From Thermodesulfovibrionales bacterium (GTDB lineage: Bacteria > Nitrospirota > Thermodesulfovibrionia > Thermodesulfovibrionales > SM23-35): 11,179 nucleotides of DNA. A program made the position numbers and the translations under genes. Shown one piece after another: positions 1 to 7,753 of this stretch. Location of the stretch: the NCBI GenBank assembly GCA_020062205.1, contig JAGUWT010000142.1:1-11179 (forward strand), in the 5' to 3' direction. Position 1 is the stretch's first letter, and the number at the start of each line of letters is the position of its first letter. Below the pieces are notes generated by a model. It saw only the letters and a program-made list of their open reading frames with translations, ran no database searches and was not told the origin of the DNA.

Positions 1-510
1 CATAATAAGGCGGCAAAATATGATATTGATCCGTCTCTTATAAAGGCTGTTATCAAGACTGAGTCGAACTGGAACCACAAGGCTGTTTCAAGGAAAGGCG
101 CCATGGGTCTCATGCAGCTCATGCCTGTTACAGCAAGTGAGATGGAGGTTTATAACCCCTTTAATCCTGAAGAGAATATCGAGGGTGGGGTGAAATATCT
201 GAAATACCTTCTTGAACGGTTCAATGGAGACCTAACCCTTGCATTAGCTGCATACAATGCGGGACCAGCTACTGTTGAGAAGTCTGGATTTAGTATCCCT
301 CCTATTGCCGAGACAAGACAGTATGTGAGTAAGGTGCTTTCCCTTTATAACGGCAAGCTGACACTTCCCCAAGCAGGTGGGGATACATCAAAAAAAGAGA
401 AAGAGTCTGAAGAGAAAAAATCTGATCCCATCTATAAAGTCGTCTTTGAAGATGGCACTGCTCTTTTTACCAATTCCACGCTTCTGTTTAAAAATGCCGT
501 CAGGTTTTAA
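1..510 (+). CDS. Lytic transglycosylase (SLT/GH23 domain), 5' end missing
   Basis: The frame is open from base 1, so the gene begins before the window; the ATG at 103 lies inside the catalytic domain and is not the start. The visible 169 residues carry most of a soluble lytic transglycosylase fold: IKTESNWN with the expected catalytic Glu at visible residue 21, GAMGLMQLMP at 33-42, and AAYNAGP ending near 89. This family cleaves the MurNAc-GlcNAc bond of peptidoglycan to leave a 1,6-anhydro end, in the periplasm or at the outer membrane. After the domain comes a Lys/Glu-rich linker (about 123-140) and a short tail, IYKVVFEDGTALFTN, that resembles DUF4124-like pieces often attached to such enzymes. 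Any signal peptide would be upstream and cannot be seen. The stop codon abuts the nadA start with no gap, so the two are probably co-transcribed. The family call is firm; the subfamily is not determined. Confidence 0.9.
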   Translation, partial: HNKAAKYDIDPSLIKAVIKTESNWNHKAVSRKGAMGLMQLMPVTASEMEVYNPFNPEENIEGGVKYLKYLLERFNGDLTLALAAYNAGPATVEKSGFSIPPIAETRQYVSKVLSLYNGKLTLPQAGGDTSKKEKESEEKKSDPIYKVVFEDGTALFTNSTLLFKNAVRF

Positions 511-1497
511 ATGCCTTTTGATCAAACCTTTCTTCAAGAAGAGATTCTTCGCCTAAAATCTCAGAGACGCGCACTTATTCTTTCCCATAACTATCAAAGG
601 GATGAGGTTCAGGAGATTGCGGATTTTGTAGGCGACTCGCTCGAGCTTTCACGGACAGCTTCAACCATTGACTGTGATGTCATCGTATTTGCAGGCGTAA
701 ATTTTATGGCAGAAAGTGCTTCAATCCTTTCCCCTGATAAGACTGTCCTCCTTACAGAAATTGATGCGGTCTGCCCGATGGCTGACATGATTCACGTTGA
801 TTCACCGAGAAGGGAACGAAAGAGCTTCCCTGGATTTAAAAATCCGCCTTCTTACATCTATCCAACTGATTTCACCCTGAGAGATATAAAGTCACAGTAC
901 CCTGGGGTGCCTGTTGTAGCGTATGTAAATACGACTGCTGACGTGAAGGCAGAAAGTTATATATGCTGCACGTCAGCAAATGTTGTCAAGGTTATCGAGT
1001 CATTACCTGATGAACAGGTGATATGCATACCTGACAGGAATCTTTCGCTCTGGGCAGCAAAGAATACCAGGAAAAAGGTTATTGCTTGGGATGGTTTTTG
1101 TCATGTGCATGAGCGGGTAAGTCCAGACGATGTGAAAAAGGCGAGGGCAGAACATCCAAAGGCACTTGTGATGGCCCATCCTGAATGCAGGCTTGATGTG
1201 CTTGAGATGGCAGATCATGTAACAAGCACCTCTGGAATGTTGAGGTTTGCCAAGGCATCCCTTGAGAAGGAGTTCATCGTGGGCACTGAGATAGGGCTGT
1301 TGTATCGATTGAGGAGAGAGAACCCTGATAAAATATTCTATCCCTTACGAAAGGATATGATATGCCCTAATATGAAAAGGACGACGCTCGAGAGCGTTTA
1401 CAAGGCATTGAAGGAAAACACATATCTTATTCAAGTGCCTGAAGATATACGTGTACAAGCTAAAAAAGCACTTGACAGGATGCTTGAAATACGGTGA
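511..1497 (+). CDS. nadA: Quinolinate synthase NadA
   Basis: NadA condenses iminoaspartate with dihydroxyacetone phosphate to quinolinate, the second step of de novo NAD synthesis from aspartate, using an oxygen-sensitive [4Fe-4S] cluster in the cytoplasm. The 328-residue length is normal. The three expected cluster cysteines are present: Cys88 in VCPMADM, Cys197 in GFCHVH and Cys285 in ICPNMK. Conserved active-site segments are also seen: HNYQ (His26, Tyr28), YVNTTADVKAE from 138, CTSANVVK from 153, and AHPEC with His223 and Glu225. The ATG follows the transglycosylase stop TAA directly; a weak AGG lies just upstream inside that gene's end, which suggests translational coupling. No nadB or nadC is in the window, so the partner enzymes must lie elsewhere. 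All key residues I can place are intact, and the enzyme should be active. Confidence 0.97.
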   Translation: MPFDQTFLQEEILRLKSQRRALILSHNYQRDEVQEIADFVGDSLELSRTASTIDCDVIVFAGVNFMAESASILSPDKTVLLTEIDAVCPMADMIHVDSPRRERKSFPGFKNPPSYIYPTDFTLRDIKSQYPGVPVVAYVNTTADVKAESYICCTSANVVKVIESLPDEQVICIPDRNLSLWAAKNTRKKVIAWDGFCHVHERVSPDDVKKARAEHPKALVMAHPECRLDVLEMADHVTSTSGMLRFAKASLEKEFIVGTEIGLLYRLRRENPDKIFYPLRKDMICPNMKRTTLESVYKALKENTYLIQVPEDIRVQAKKALDRMLEIR

Positions 1498-1511
1498 CCC
1501 GAATAATACAA

Positions 1512-1615
1512 TTAACCACAGAGGTCACAGAGGACACCGAGAAAAAATATAATCTTTAGAAAAAATTAAGTAGTTTTTTATTCTTCTCTGAGAACTCTGT
1601 GTTCTCTGTGGCTAA
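1512..1615. repeat. CCACAGAG-type palindromic repeat, copy A
   Basis: The left arm (from 1512) reads TTAACCACAGAG then GTCACAGAG; the right arm (1584-1615) is its imperfect inverse, ending CTCTGTGGCTAA. The arms of about 30 bases can form a long hairpin around an AT-rich centre. The element fills the gap between nadA and the DUF1992 gene and could end nadA transcription. A related copy lies at 2026-2110. It has no coding capacity, so it is best seen as a non-autonomous dispersed repeat. Confidence 0.85.
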
Positions 1616-1644
1616 AAATGTATTTTATGAGGTAAGGATTTCCC

Positions 1645-2019
1645 ATGGACTTTATCCCTAAGATTGCCGAAAGGCGTATTATAGAGGCTATGCAAAATGG
1701 CGAGTTTGACAACCTTGAAGGAAAGGGGAAACCGATCAATTTCGAGGATGAGTCATGGATTCCAGAGGATTTGCGAATGGCATACCGTTTTTTAAAAAAT
1801 GCAGGGTGCATACCACCGGAACTTGAGATAAGGAAAGAGATAGTAAACATATGTACGCTCATGAACACAATTGATGACGATAAGGAAAGACTGAAGAAAT
1901 TTAGGGAGCTCAATTTCAAACTCCTCAAGCTGAATATGATGCGTAAAAAGCCCCTTGACCTCGGAGACTTTCCAGAATACGAAGGAAAGATAATCGATAA
2001 GGTAATCAAAAGATTCTGA
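1645..2019 (+). CDS. DUF1992 (DnaJC28-conserved-domain) small protein
   Basis: This 124-residue protein matches the DUF1992 family, the domain shared with eukaryotic DNAJC28 and found as small stand-alone proteins in bacteria. The diagnostic core is AERRIIEAMQNGEFDNLEGKG at residues 8-28 and the stretch PEDLRMAYRFLKNAG through PPELEIRKEI at about 40-65. The second half (about 66-124) is charged and helical in character. No signal peptide or membrane segment is visible, so it is probably cytosolic. Its biochemical role is not established and I assign none. The ATG at 1645 has a GAGGT-like ribosome-binding sequence 10-15 bases upstream. The gene stands alone between two copies of the same palindromic repeat and converges with the minus-strand operon that ends at 2125. 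Confidence 0.88.
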   Translation: MDFIPKIAERRIIEAMQNGEFDNLEGKGKPINFEDESWIPEDLRMAYRFLKNAGCIPPELEIRKEIVNICTLMNTIDDDKERLKKFRELNFKLLKLNMMRKKPLDLGDFPEYEGKIIDKVIKRF

Positions 2020-2025
2020 ATAACT

Positions 2026-2110
2026 ATTAGCCACAGAGTTCACAGAGATGTTTTATATTTAAAAATTTTCCCCCAAGTAGTTCTCTGTGTCCTCTGCGCT
2101 CTGTGGTTTA
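2026..2110. repeat. CCACAGAG-type palindromic repeat, copy B
   Basis: The left arm near 2026-2047 reads TTAGCCACAGAG then TTCACAGAG; the right arm at 2081-2110 reads TTCTCTGTGTCCTCTGCG and ends CTCTGTGGTTTA. This is the same family as the element at 1512-1615, slightly shorter and with a different AT-rich centre. It occupies the convergent gap between the DUF1992 gene (+) and the BioD-like gene (-), where its hairpin could act as a two-way terminator. Confidence 0.85.
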
Positions 2111-2124
2111 TTGTATTATTTTGG

Positions 2125-3192
2125 TTAAGTCTTCATCCCCAGCTTTTCGTAGAGTAAGGGAAAGTTCACATGCTTTATGACAAGATCCATGCCTCGAGCA
2201 ACCTTTGCCGTATCCCTCAATCGTAACCGTATAGAAAGTTTCTCTAATTTTTTTGCAATGCTATAGGTATCTTCCCTGACTACAAGAATTGGAATACCTT
2301 TCTGTTCAGCTCTGGATATGATGATCTCGCTCGGATAGAGCTCTCCGGTAAGAATAAGGCATACAGAGCCTGACTCTATGGCTGATAGTTGAATATCGGC
2401 TCTGTCTCCCCCCACAATAACCGCATTATTTCTGGTCTTTCTAAAATATTCCATAGCCTTATCCACCTGCATAGCACCAATCAAGAAATGCTCTACGAGG
2501 TTGCTCATCCTGTCATGACTGCATAAAACCTTACCCCCAAGCATCTCGTTCATTTCTTCTACTGTAATTGATCCAACGATAGAATCATGTGGCAGTATGC
2601 CGAGAATATCTACCCCCTTTCTCTTCAGAAAGGGTAAGGCATATTCATCAACACTCTCCCTGAGTTCCGGTGTGACATTATTCAGGATTACGCCCAGTAA
2701 TCTCTCTCCGAGATCCTTTTGTGCCTGAAGAACATAATCAACTATGTACTCGCCTTCATACTTTACAACGATTACCACCTTGGCATTCAGGCGTTTTATC
2801 ACCTTTATGCCCTGAAGCCCCAGGAAGCTTCCCGTGTATATACTGCCGTAACCGCCGACTAACAAAATGTCTTTATCCTGCGAAAGGAAATTATGGGATT
2901 TTACGACTTTTGCTAAGAGTCCCTTCACATCCTTTCGGTAACTTTTCACTGCAAGTTCCTGGGTGAGTACTACAGGGCAAATTTCAGATATCGGATCTTT
3001 CAGCTCAAGTGCCCTATAGATACGCCATGCATCAGTATCTGTAAGGATAGTATTTACTTTTATGGGAAGGATACCCACCGGCTTGAAATAGCCTACCTTG
3101 AATCCATCTTGCTTGAACTTGTGACCAAGTCCCATAGAAACTAAACTCTTACCCGTGTACCCTCCTGTTGAACCTACATATAAAGAAATCAT
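2125..3192 (-). CDS. BioD-like P-loop / DRTGG-domain protein (COG0857 N-terminal type)
   Basis: The protein has two parts. Residues 1 to about 205 form a dethiobiotin-synthetase-like P-loop domain with GSTGGYTGKS at 7-16 and a glycine-rich VGGYGSIYTGSF near 112-123. About 210-325 is a DRTGG domain containing VGGDRAD near 260-266. The same pair precedes the catalytic domain in long phosphotransacetylases, but here that domain is absent, so it should not be called phosphotransacetylase. A regulatory or nucleotide-sensing role is an inference. I place the start at the ATG at 3192 (355 residues) rather than the in-frame GTG at 3201: AGGAGG lies 8 bases before the ATG but would run into the GTG. 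One base separates this ATG from the upstream acd stop TAA, and the ribosome-binding site lies inside acd, implying tight translational coupling. This pairing with ADP-forming acetyl-CoA synthetase recurs in anaerobes, to my knowledge. Confidence 0.85.
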   Translation of the reverse strand: MISLYVGSTGGYTGKSLVSMGLGHKFKQDGFKVGYFKPVGILPIKVNTILTDTDAWRIYRALELKDPISEICPVVLTQELAVKSYRKDVKGLLAKVVKSHNFLSQDKDILLVGGYGSIYTGSFLGLQGIKVIKRLNAKVVIVVKYEGEYIVDYVLQAQKDLGERLLGVILNNVTPELRESVDEYALPFLKRKGVDILGILPHDSIVGSITVEEMNEMLGGKVLCSHDRMSNLVEHFLIGAMQVDKAMEYFRKTRNNAVIVGGDRADIQLSAIESGSVCLILTGELYPSEIIISRAEQKGIPILVVREDTYSIAKKLEKLSIRLRLRDTAKVARGMDLVIKHVNFPLLYEKLGMKT

Positions 3193-3193
3193 G

Positions 3194-5290
3194 TTACTCA
3201 CCTCCTATGCTAAATCGTGCGTCAATGGCAACTGCTCCTTCTCCCCGCTTCATAACCAGGAGTGGATTAATGTCTGCTTCAAAAATCTGGGGAAAATCTA
3301 TGGATAGTTGCGATAATTGTAATAGTGCTCTTTCAATAGCCTCGATATCAGCCTCAGCCTCTCCCCTCACGCCACGTAACAGTGGAAAGGTTTTGGTTTC
3401 CCGTACCAGATCATGTGCATCTTCCTGGCTTAATGGTACAATTCTGAATGAAACATCTTTCAGGACCTCCACATAAATCCCACCCAGTCCAAACATAACC
3501 ATATGTCCGAATTGCGGATCTTTTGTTATGCCCATAATGACCTCTTTCCCGCCACGTATCATCTCCTGAATAATCACTCCATATATATATGCAGCAGGCA
3601 TAATATTCCTGACATGGGTAGTAATATCAAAAAAGGCATTCTCTACATCCTTTTTGCTATTCAGATTCGTTCTTACACCACCGATATCACTCTTATGAAC
3701 TATGTGTGGCGAGACGATTTTCATGACCACAGGGTAACCTATTCCCTTGGCAGCAGCAACGGCTTCTTCTGATGTCCTGGCAAATAAACTTTTTGGTTGT
3801 GAAAATCCATAGGCGTTTAAAACATCATGTACCTCTGATTCCGTGAACCGTTCACGTCTTTCTTCCCTGACCTTATCAAAGATGTAGACAGCTTTTTCTT
3901 TCAACTTATTCAATGGAGGATACGTCTTTTCTTGTCTGTTTATCCATACCTTATAGCGATACATCGCATGCAGGGTTGACACTGCTTCTTCCGGATAGCT
4001 GTAATTGGGAACATTGTATTTCATGAGTATTTTTGATCCAGACTCAACGCTTTTCTTTCCCATGAATGAGGTAAGGATTGGCCTGTCAATAAGACTGGCA
4101 ATATGTGCTACAGCCATGGCAGTAGCATCTACATCTACAACGGCTGTTGGTGTCAGGAGCACTATGACACCATTGATCCTCTCATCTTTCAGCACGGTAT
4201 TGAGGGCTTTTTCGTAACGATCTGCACCAGAGTCTCCAAGTATGTCGATAGGATTATAGAATGATGCGACAGGCGGTAAAAAAGTCCTGAGTTCATCTAC
4301 TATTTCTTTATGGAGTGGAATAAGTTGGAGGTCAGATTTATCACAGGCATCTGCTGCTAAAATCCCAGGCCCTCCAGAGTTCGTTATGATAGCAACATAC
4401 GGACCTCGTGGGAGAGGCTGATTTGCAAAAGCCAGGGCATAATTAAAAAGCTCATTGATGGTATGTGCCCTGATGACCCCGCTTTGCTTGAAGGCAGCAT
4501 CAAAGGCTGCCTCACGACCCGCAAGAGCGCCGGTATGAGAAGATGCTGCCTTTGCTCCTGAACTGGTGATCCCAGATTTCAATATAATCAAGGGTTTTTT
4601 CCTGGAGACCTCGCTGGCTACTTCCATAAACCTTCTGCCATCGCTCACACCTTCAATGTATCCTAAAATGACCCTTGTATTGTCATCTTCAGCAAGCGCA
4701 AGCATGATGTCTGTATCCGATATATCTGACTTGTTTCCCATGCTGATAAATTTTGAAAAACCGATTTCATCAGGTAAGGCGCGATCAAGGATAGCAAGAC
4801 AGAGTGCACCTGATTGTGAGAAGAATCCGATACTCCCTTTTGCAGGCATTCCTGCTGCGAATGAGGCGTTTACCTTGGAGTGTGTATCAATCACGCCAAG
4901 ACAGTTGGGACCGATGAACCTGACGCCTGATTCCTTTGCCTTTTTGATCAATTCATTTTCCAGTTTTGCCCCTTCTAATCCACTCTCTCGAAAACCTGCG
5001 GTGATAACAATAGCAGAATCAATCTCTTTCGCCCCGCATTGCCCAATGACCTCAATCACATTTTTTGAAGGTACCACAACCACAGCTAAATCAATCTTCC
5101 CAGGCACATCAAGCAGAGAAGGATATGACTTTATCCCTAAAATTTCTGATGCATTTGGGTTAATAGCATAAACAGATCCTTCATAGCCATACTGAATGAT
5201 ATTTTCCAGGATATCATAGCCCACTTTTCCTGGCGTTCTTGATGCACCGATTACTGCAATCGATTTCGGATTGAATATATTGCTGAGCAT
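3194..5290 (-). CDS. Acetate-CoA ligase (ADP-forming), fused alpha-beta
   Basis: This 698-residue enzyme interconverts acetyl-CoA (or a related acyl-CoA) + ADP + Pi and acetate + CoA + ATP, through a phosphohistidine relay, in the cytoplasm. The domain order is the usual fused form. A Rossmann CoA-binding domain starts IFNPKSIAVIGAS (5-17). Two succinyl-CoA-ligase-like flavodoxin domains follow (about 150-450), with SQSGAL at 158-163 and the catalytic His252 in SSHTGALAG. A linker leads to a C-terminal ATP-grasp domain (about 477-698) with VHKSDIGGV at 531-539, GLGGIYVE from 601 and EADINPLL at 671-678. The start is the only sensible one; its ribosome-binding site is weak. It leads the operon with the BioD-like gene and is divergent from acs. 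In anaerobes such enzymes commonly make ATP while producing acetate. Acyl-chain preference cannot be read from the sequence. Confidence 0.95.
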   Translation of the reverse strand: MLSNIFNPKSIAVIGASRTPGKVGYDILENIIQYGYEGSVYAINPNASEILGIKSYPSLLDVPGKIDLAVVVVPSKNVIEVIGQCGAKEIDSAIVITAGFRESGLEGAKLENELIKKAKESGVRFIGPNCLGVIDTHSKVNASFAAGMPAKGSIGFFSQSGALCLAILDRALPDEIGFSKFISMGNKSDISDTDIMLALAEDDNTRVILGYIEGVSDGRRFMEVASEVSRKKPLIILKSGITSSGAKAASSHTGALAGREAAFDAAFKQSGVIRAHTINELFNYALAFANQPLPRGPYVAIITNSGGPGILAADACDKSDLQLIPLHKEIVDELRTFLPPVASFYNPIDILGDSGADRYEKALNTVLKDERINGVIVLLTPTAVVDVDATAMAVAHIASLIDRPILTSFMGKKSVESGSKILMKYNVPNYSYPEEAVSTLHAMYRYKVWINRQEKTYPPLNKLKEKAVYIFDKVREERRERFTESEVHDVLNAYGFSQPKSLFARTSEEAVAAAKGIGYPVVMKIVSPHIVHKSDIGGVRTNLNSKKDVENAFFDITTHVRNIMPAAYIYGVIIQEMIRGGKEVIMGITKDPQFGHMVMFGLGGIYVEVLKDVSFRIVPLSQEDAHDLVRETKTFPLLRGVRGEAEADIEAIERALLQLSQLSIDFPQIFEADINPLLVMKRGEGAVAIDARFSIGGE

Positions 5291-5332
5291 ACGTATCTTT
5301 TATTGAAAGGGAACAGTTTTACAACAAAAAAT

Positions 5333-5360
5333 AGTATAACAAATCCACAATCGATAGCAA
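5333..5360 (-). promoter_or_regulatory. Candidate sigma-70-type promoter for acd
   Basis: On the minus strand TTGCTA (5360-5355) is followed after 16 bases by TATACT (5338-5333), which matches the -35 consensus at four of six positions and the -10 at five of six. Transcription would begin near 5326, giving a leader of about 35 bases before the acd ATG. This is a motif match only. Confidence 0.45.
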
Positions 5361-5407
5361 AGAGAATATCAATCGAAAAAATATTCATGTAAGGTTCATA
5401 AAAATGC

Positions 5408-5437
5408 TTGATTGGAAAAAAATGAATATGGTACACT
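5408..5437 (+). promoter_or_regulatory. Weak candidate sigma-70-type promoter toward acs
   Basis: TTGATT (5408-5413) and TACACT (5432-5437) are separated by 18 bases; each matches consensus at four of six positions. It would read through the symporter relic into acs, with a leader of about 280 bases. In an AT-rich gap such matches arise by chance, so this is tentative. Confidence 0.25.
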
Positions 5438-5484
5438 CCTCGCTACCCCAATGGATATAAACTGACAACATGCTTATTGAAGAA

Positions 5485-5673
5485 GTTATAGAGTTTCTGA
5501 GGAAAGATATTTCCATTTGAAACCCCCGGGTATTTATTCGATGAGTGCTGTATTTCTCATCGGAATTCTCTTATCGCTTTTTAGCAGTGAGAAAAAGGCT
5601 GAAGCAAAATTCGAAGATGAAAAGCTCAGATCTTATATTCAGATCTTATATAGGGATAGGTGCTGAAGAATAA
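5485..5673 (+). pseudogene. Relic of the C-terminus of an ActP-like acetate/cation symporter
   Basis: Three reading frames give consecutive pieces of the end of a sodium:solute symporter of the acetate permease type. They are VIEFL (5485-5499), GKIFPFETPG (5501-5530) and GIYSMSAVFLIGILLSLF followed by a charged stretch to KLRSY (5529-5636). The last piece then runs into a tandem duplication of CAGATCTTATAT (5627-5638 and 5640-5651). Removing one 13-base unit restores the frame to KLRSYIGIGAEE with a stop at 5671-5673. ActP proteins end in the same way: IFP.E.PALFS, a last membrane helix, then a charged tail with RS.TG.G.E. About 60 codons of a roughly 550-codon gene are recognisable; I see nothing of it further upstream. 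Its stop lies 52 bases before acs, the place a real actP-type gene can occupy. The short ORF at 5541-5666 (41 residues) is a piece of this relic. Confidence 0.78.
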
Positions 5674-5725
5674 AGATTAAAATTCACATATACTTAATGT
5701 TACTGGAAAGGAGGAAGGACAAAGG

Positions 5726-7696
5726 ATGTCGAAGGAAAGCATTGATGTATTGTCAACTGAAAAGAGGACATTCCCGCCTTCTCAAGAATTCAGAGAGAAG
5801 GCTCACATCAAAAGTATTGAAGAGTATGAAAGGTTGTACAAAAGGTCAGTTGAAGACCCTGATGGATTCTGGGCAGAAATGGCAGAAAGGCAACTTATCT
5901 GGTATAAGAAATGGGATAAGGTCAGTGAATGGAACTTTGAGAAGCCTGAAATAAAATGGTTTCTTGGTGGAAAACTGAATGCCTCCTTTAACTGTTTAGA
6001 CAGATTTATAAATACACCCACCAGGAATAAGGCAGCGATCATTTGGGAAGCTGACGACGGTGTATACAAGACATATACATATCAGCAAATGTACTATGAA
6101 GTGAACAAATTCGCAAATGTCCTTAAAAAGTATGGTGTCAAAAAAGGCGATAGAGTGACAATCTATCTGCCCATGATACCAGAACTGCCAATAGCGATGC
6201 TTGCCTGCGCACGGATAGGGGCAATCCATAGCGTTGTTTTCGGAGGTTTCAGTGCACAGGCTTTAAAGGACAGGATTCAGGACTGCAAGTCAAAACTCCT
6301 TATAACTTCAGACAAAGGCGTCAGGGGTAGCAGATATATTCCCCTGAAAGCAAATGCAGATGAAGCAGTACAGGAGTGCCCAACCATAGAAAAAGTAATC
6401 GTGGTAAAAAGGGTTGGCAGTGTAGACATGGAGCCACGAAGGGATTTTTGGTGGCATGATGAAATGAATGTTCCAGATTTAAAAGTGTATTGTGAACCTG
6501 AACAGATGGATGCTGAAGACCCTCTGTTTATCCTCTACACATCTGGTTCCACAGGCAAACCAAAAGGTGTTCTCCATACCATAGGGGGATATTTACTCTT
6601 TACAAATCTCACCTTTCAATGGATTTTTGATTACCGTCCTGAAGACATCCACTTCTGCACTGCAGATATCGGGTGGGTAACAGGGCACAGCTATATTGTT
6701 TATGGACCATTAAGTAATGGAGCTACAAGCCTCATGTTCGAGGGGATACCTACATATCCAGACCCGAGCAGGTTCTGGAAAATTGTAGATAAACACAAAG
6801 TGAGCATCTTTTACACAGCTCCTACAGCGATAAGAGCACTTATGAGAGAGGGCCCAGATTGGGTAAATAAACAAGACTTATCTTCATTACGGTTGCTTGG
6901 CACTGTTGGTGAGCCAATAAATCCTGAGGCTTGGATGTGGTACCATAACCATGTAGGAAAAGGCAACCTACCTATTGTTGACACCTGGTGGCAAACCGAA
7001 ACAGGAGGGATCCTAATAACACCTTTGCCAGGAGCGATGACGACAAAACCGGGATCAGCCAGCAAACCATTTCCTGGCGTTGTCCCGGTAATTTTAAAAG
7101 AGGATGGTTCCCCGGCAGGATTCAATGAAGGTGGATACCTTTGCATTGCAAAACCATGGCCTGGAATGTTACGGGGAACATATGGAGATCCGGAAAATAA
7201 GCGTATCAAAGAGGTTTATTTTACGAGATTTCCGGGGAAATACTTCACCGGTGATGGTGCCAGGGTAGATGAAGACAACGATTACTGGCTCATGGGCAGG
7301 ATAGACGATGTTATCAATGTTTCAGGGCATAGACTTGGGACCGCGGAGATAGAATCTGCACTCGTCAGCCATGAAGCTGTTGCTGAGGCTGCAACAGTTG
7401 GTTTCCCTCATGAGATTAAAGGTGAAGGCATATATGTATATGTAACACTGAAAGAAGGGTATGAACCAACGCCGGAGCTGAGCAAGATACTCGTAGGTCA
7501 TGTCAGGCATGTGATCGGACCGATTGCAACTCCTGATAAAATACAATTCGCTCCAGGATTACCAAAAACCAGTAGTGGAAAGATTATGAGAAGAATTCTC
7601 AGAAAGATAGCAAGAGGTGATACTGAAGATCTCGGGGATACATCAACCCTTGGAGATCCATCAGTAGTGAATGAAATTCTGAAGGGGAAACTGTAA
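5726..7696 (+). CDS. acs: Acetyl-CoA synthetase (AMP-forming)
   Basis: Acs activates acetate with ATP to acetyl-AMP and then to acetyl-CoA, a high-affinity assimilation route in the cytoplasm. The 656-residue length is standard. Motifs in order are: the phosphate loop YTSGSTGKPKG (271-281); GWVTGHSY (316-323) and GTVGEP (392-397), with Val318, Thr319 and Val394 lining the acetate pocket; DTWWQTETGG (419-428), whose Trp422 corresponds to the tryptophan that limits the pocket to acetate; the hinge and CoA region GRIDDVINVSGHR (524-536); and PKTSSGKIMRR (613-623), where Lys619 is the catalytic lysine controlled by acetylation in well-studied Acs enzymes. AGGAGG at 5709-5714 lies 11 bases before the ATG. 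The gene stands alone downstream of the symporter relic and divergent from acd. All key residues are present, so I expect an active acetate-specific enzyme. Confidence 0.97.
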   Translation: MSKESIDVLSTEKRTFPPSQEFREKAHIKSIEEYERLYKRSVEDPDGFWAEMAERQLIWYKKWDKVSEWNFEKPEIKWFLGGKLNASFNCLDRFINTPTRNKAAIIWEADDGVYKTYTYQQMYYEVNKFANVLKKYGVKKGDRVTIYLPMIPELPIAMLACARIGAIHSVVFGGFSAQALKDRIQDCKSKLLITSDKGVRGSRYIPLKANADEAVQECPTIEKVIVVKRVGSVDMEPRRDFWWHDEMNVPDLKVYCEPEQMDAEDPLFILYTSGSTGKPKGVLHTIGGYLLFTNLTFQWIFDYRPEDIHFCTADIGWVTGHSYIVYGPLSNGATSLMFEGIPTYPDPSRFWKIVDKHKVSIFYTAPTAIRALMREGPDWVNKQDLSSLRLLGTVGEPINPEAWMWYHNHVGKGNLPIVDTWWQTETGGILITPLPGAMTTKPGSASKPFPGVVPVILKEDGSPAGFNEGGYLCIAKPWPGMLRGTYGDPENKRIKEVYFTRFPGKYFTGDGARVDEDNDYWLMGRIDDVINVSGHRLGTAEIESALVSHEAVAEAATVGFPHEIKGEGIYVYVTLKEGYEPTPELSKILVGHVRHVIGPIATPDKIQFAPGLPKTSSGKIMRRILRKIARGDTEDLGDTSTLGDPSVVNEILKGKL

Positions 7697-7713
7697 AGAT
7701 TCACTCTATTAGT

Positions 7714-7733
7714 CCCTCCCCTTGACGGGGGAG
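7714..7733. terminator. GC-rich hairpin after acs, possible terminator
   Basis: CTCCCC, the loop TTGAC and GGGGGAG form a short GC stem about 20 bases after the acs stop, within a longer purine/pyrimidine-skewed stretch to 7749. There is no clear T-run on the acs side, so termination is only possible. The loop is the inverse of the TCAAG loop in the hairpin at 7891-7905, so it may be a repeat fragment. Confidence 0.35.
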
Positions 7734-7753
7734 TGAGGGTGGAGGGAGTTAAT

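Noticed and set aside
103..510. Complete 135-residue transglycosylase starting at 103
   Set aside because: The frame stays open to base 1, and the catalytic Glu segment lies before 103, so this ATG is internal.
1578..2009. Minus-strand open frame of 143 codons over the DUF1992 gene
   Set aside because: It is low-complexity Ser/Leu/Ile-rich translation of the opposite strand, starting in the repeat; the plus-strand frame matches a known family.
4566..5171. Long plus-strand open frame (201 codons) opposite acd
   Set aside because: It is the antisense shadow of the CoA-binding part of acd, with no recognisable protein motif; the minus-strand frame carries an unmistakable enzyme.
5470..5520. 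Short leader peptide frame of 16 codons in the acd-acs gap
   Set aside because: No ribosome-binding site and no attenuator structure; its VIEFL part fits the symporter relic.
5541..5666. A small membrane protein of 41 residues upstream of acs (YjcH-like or new)
   Set aside because: Its hydrophobic segment and charged tail continue as a symporter C-terminus once the 13-base duplication is removed, so it is a relic piece rather than a new gene.
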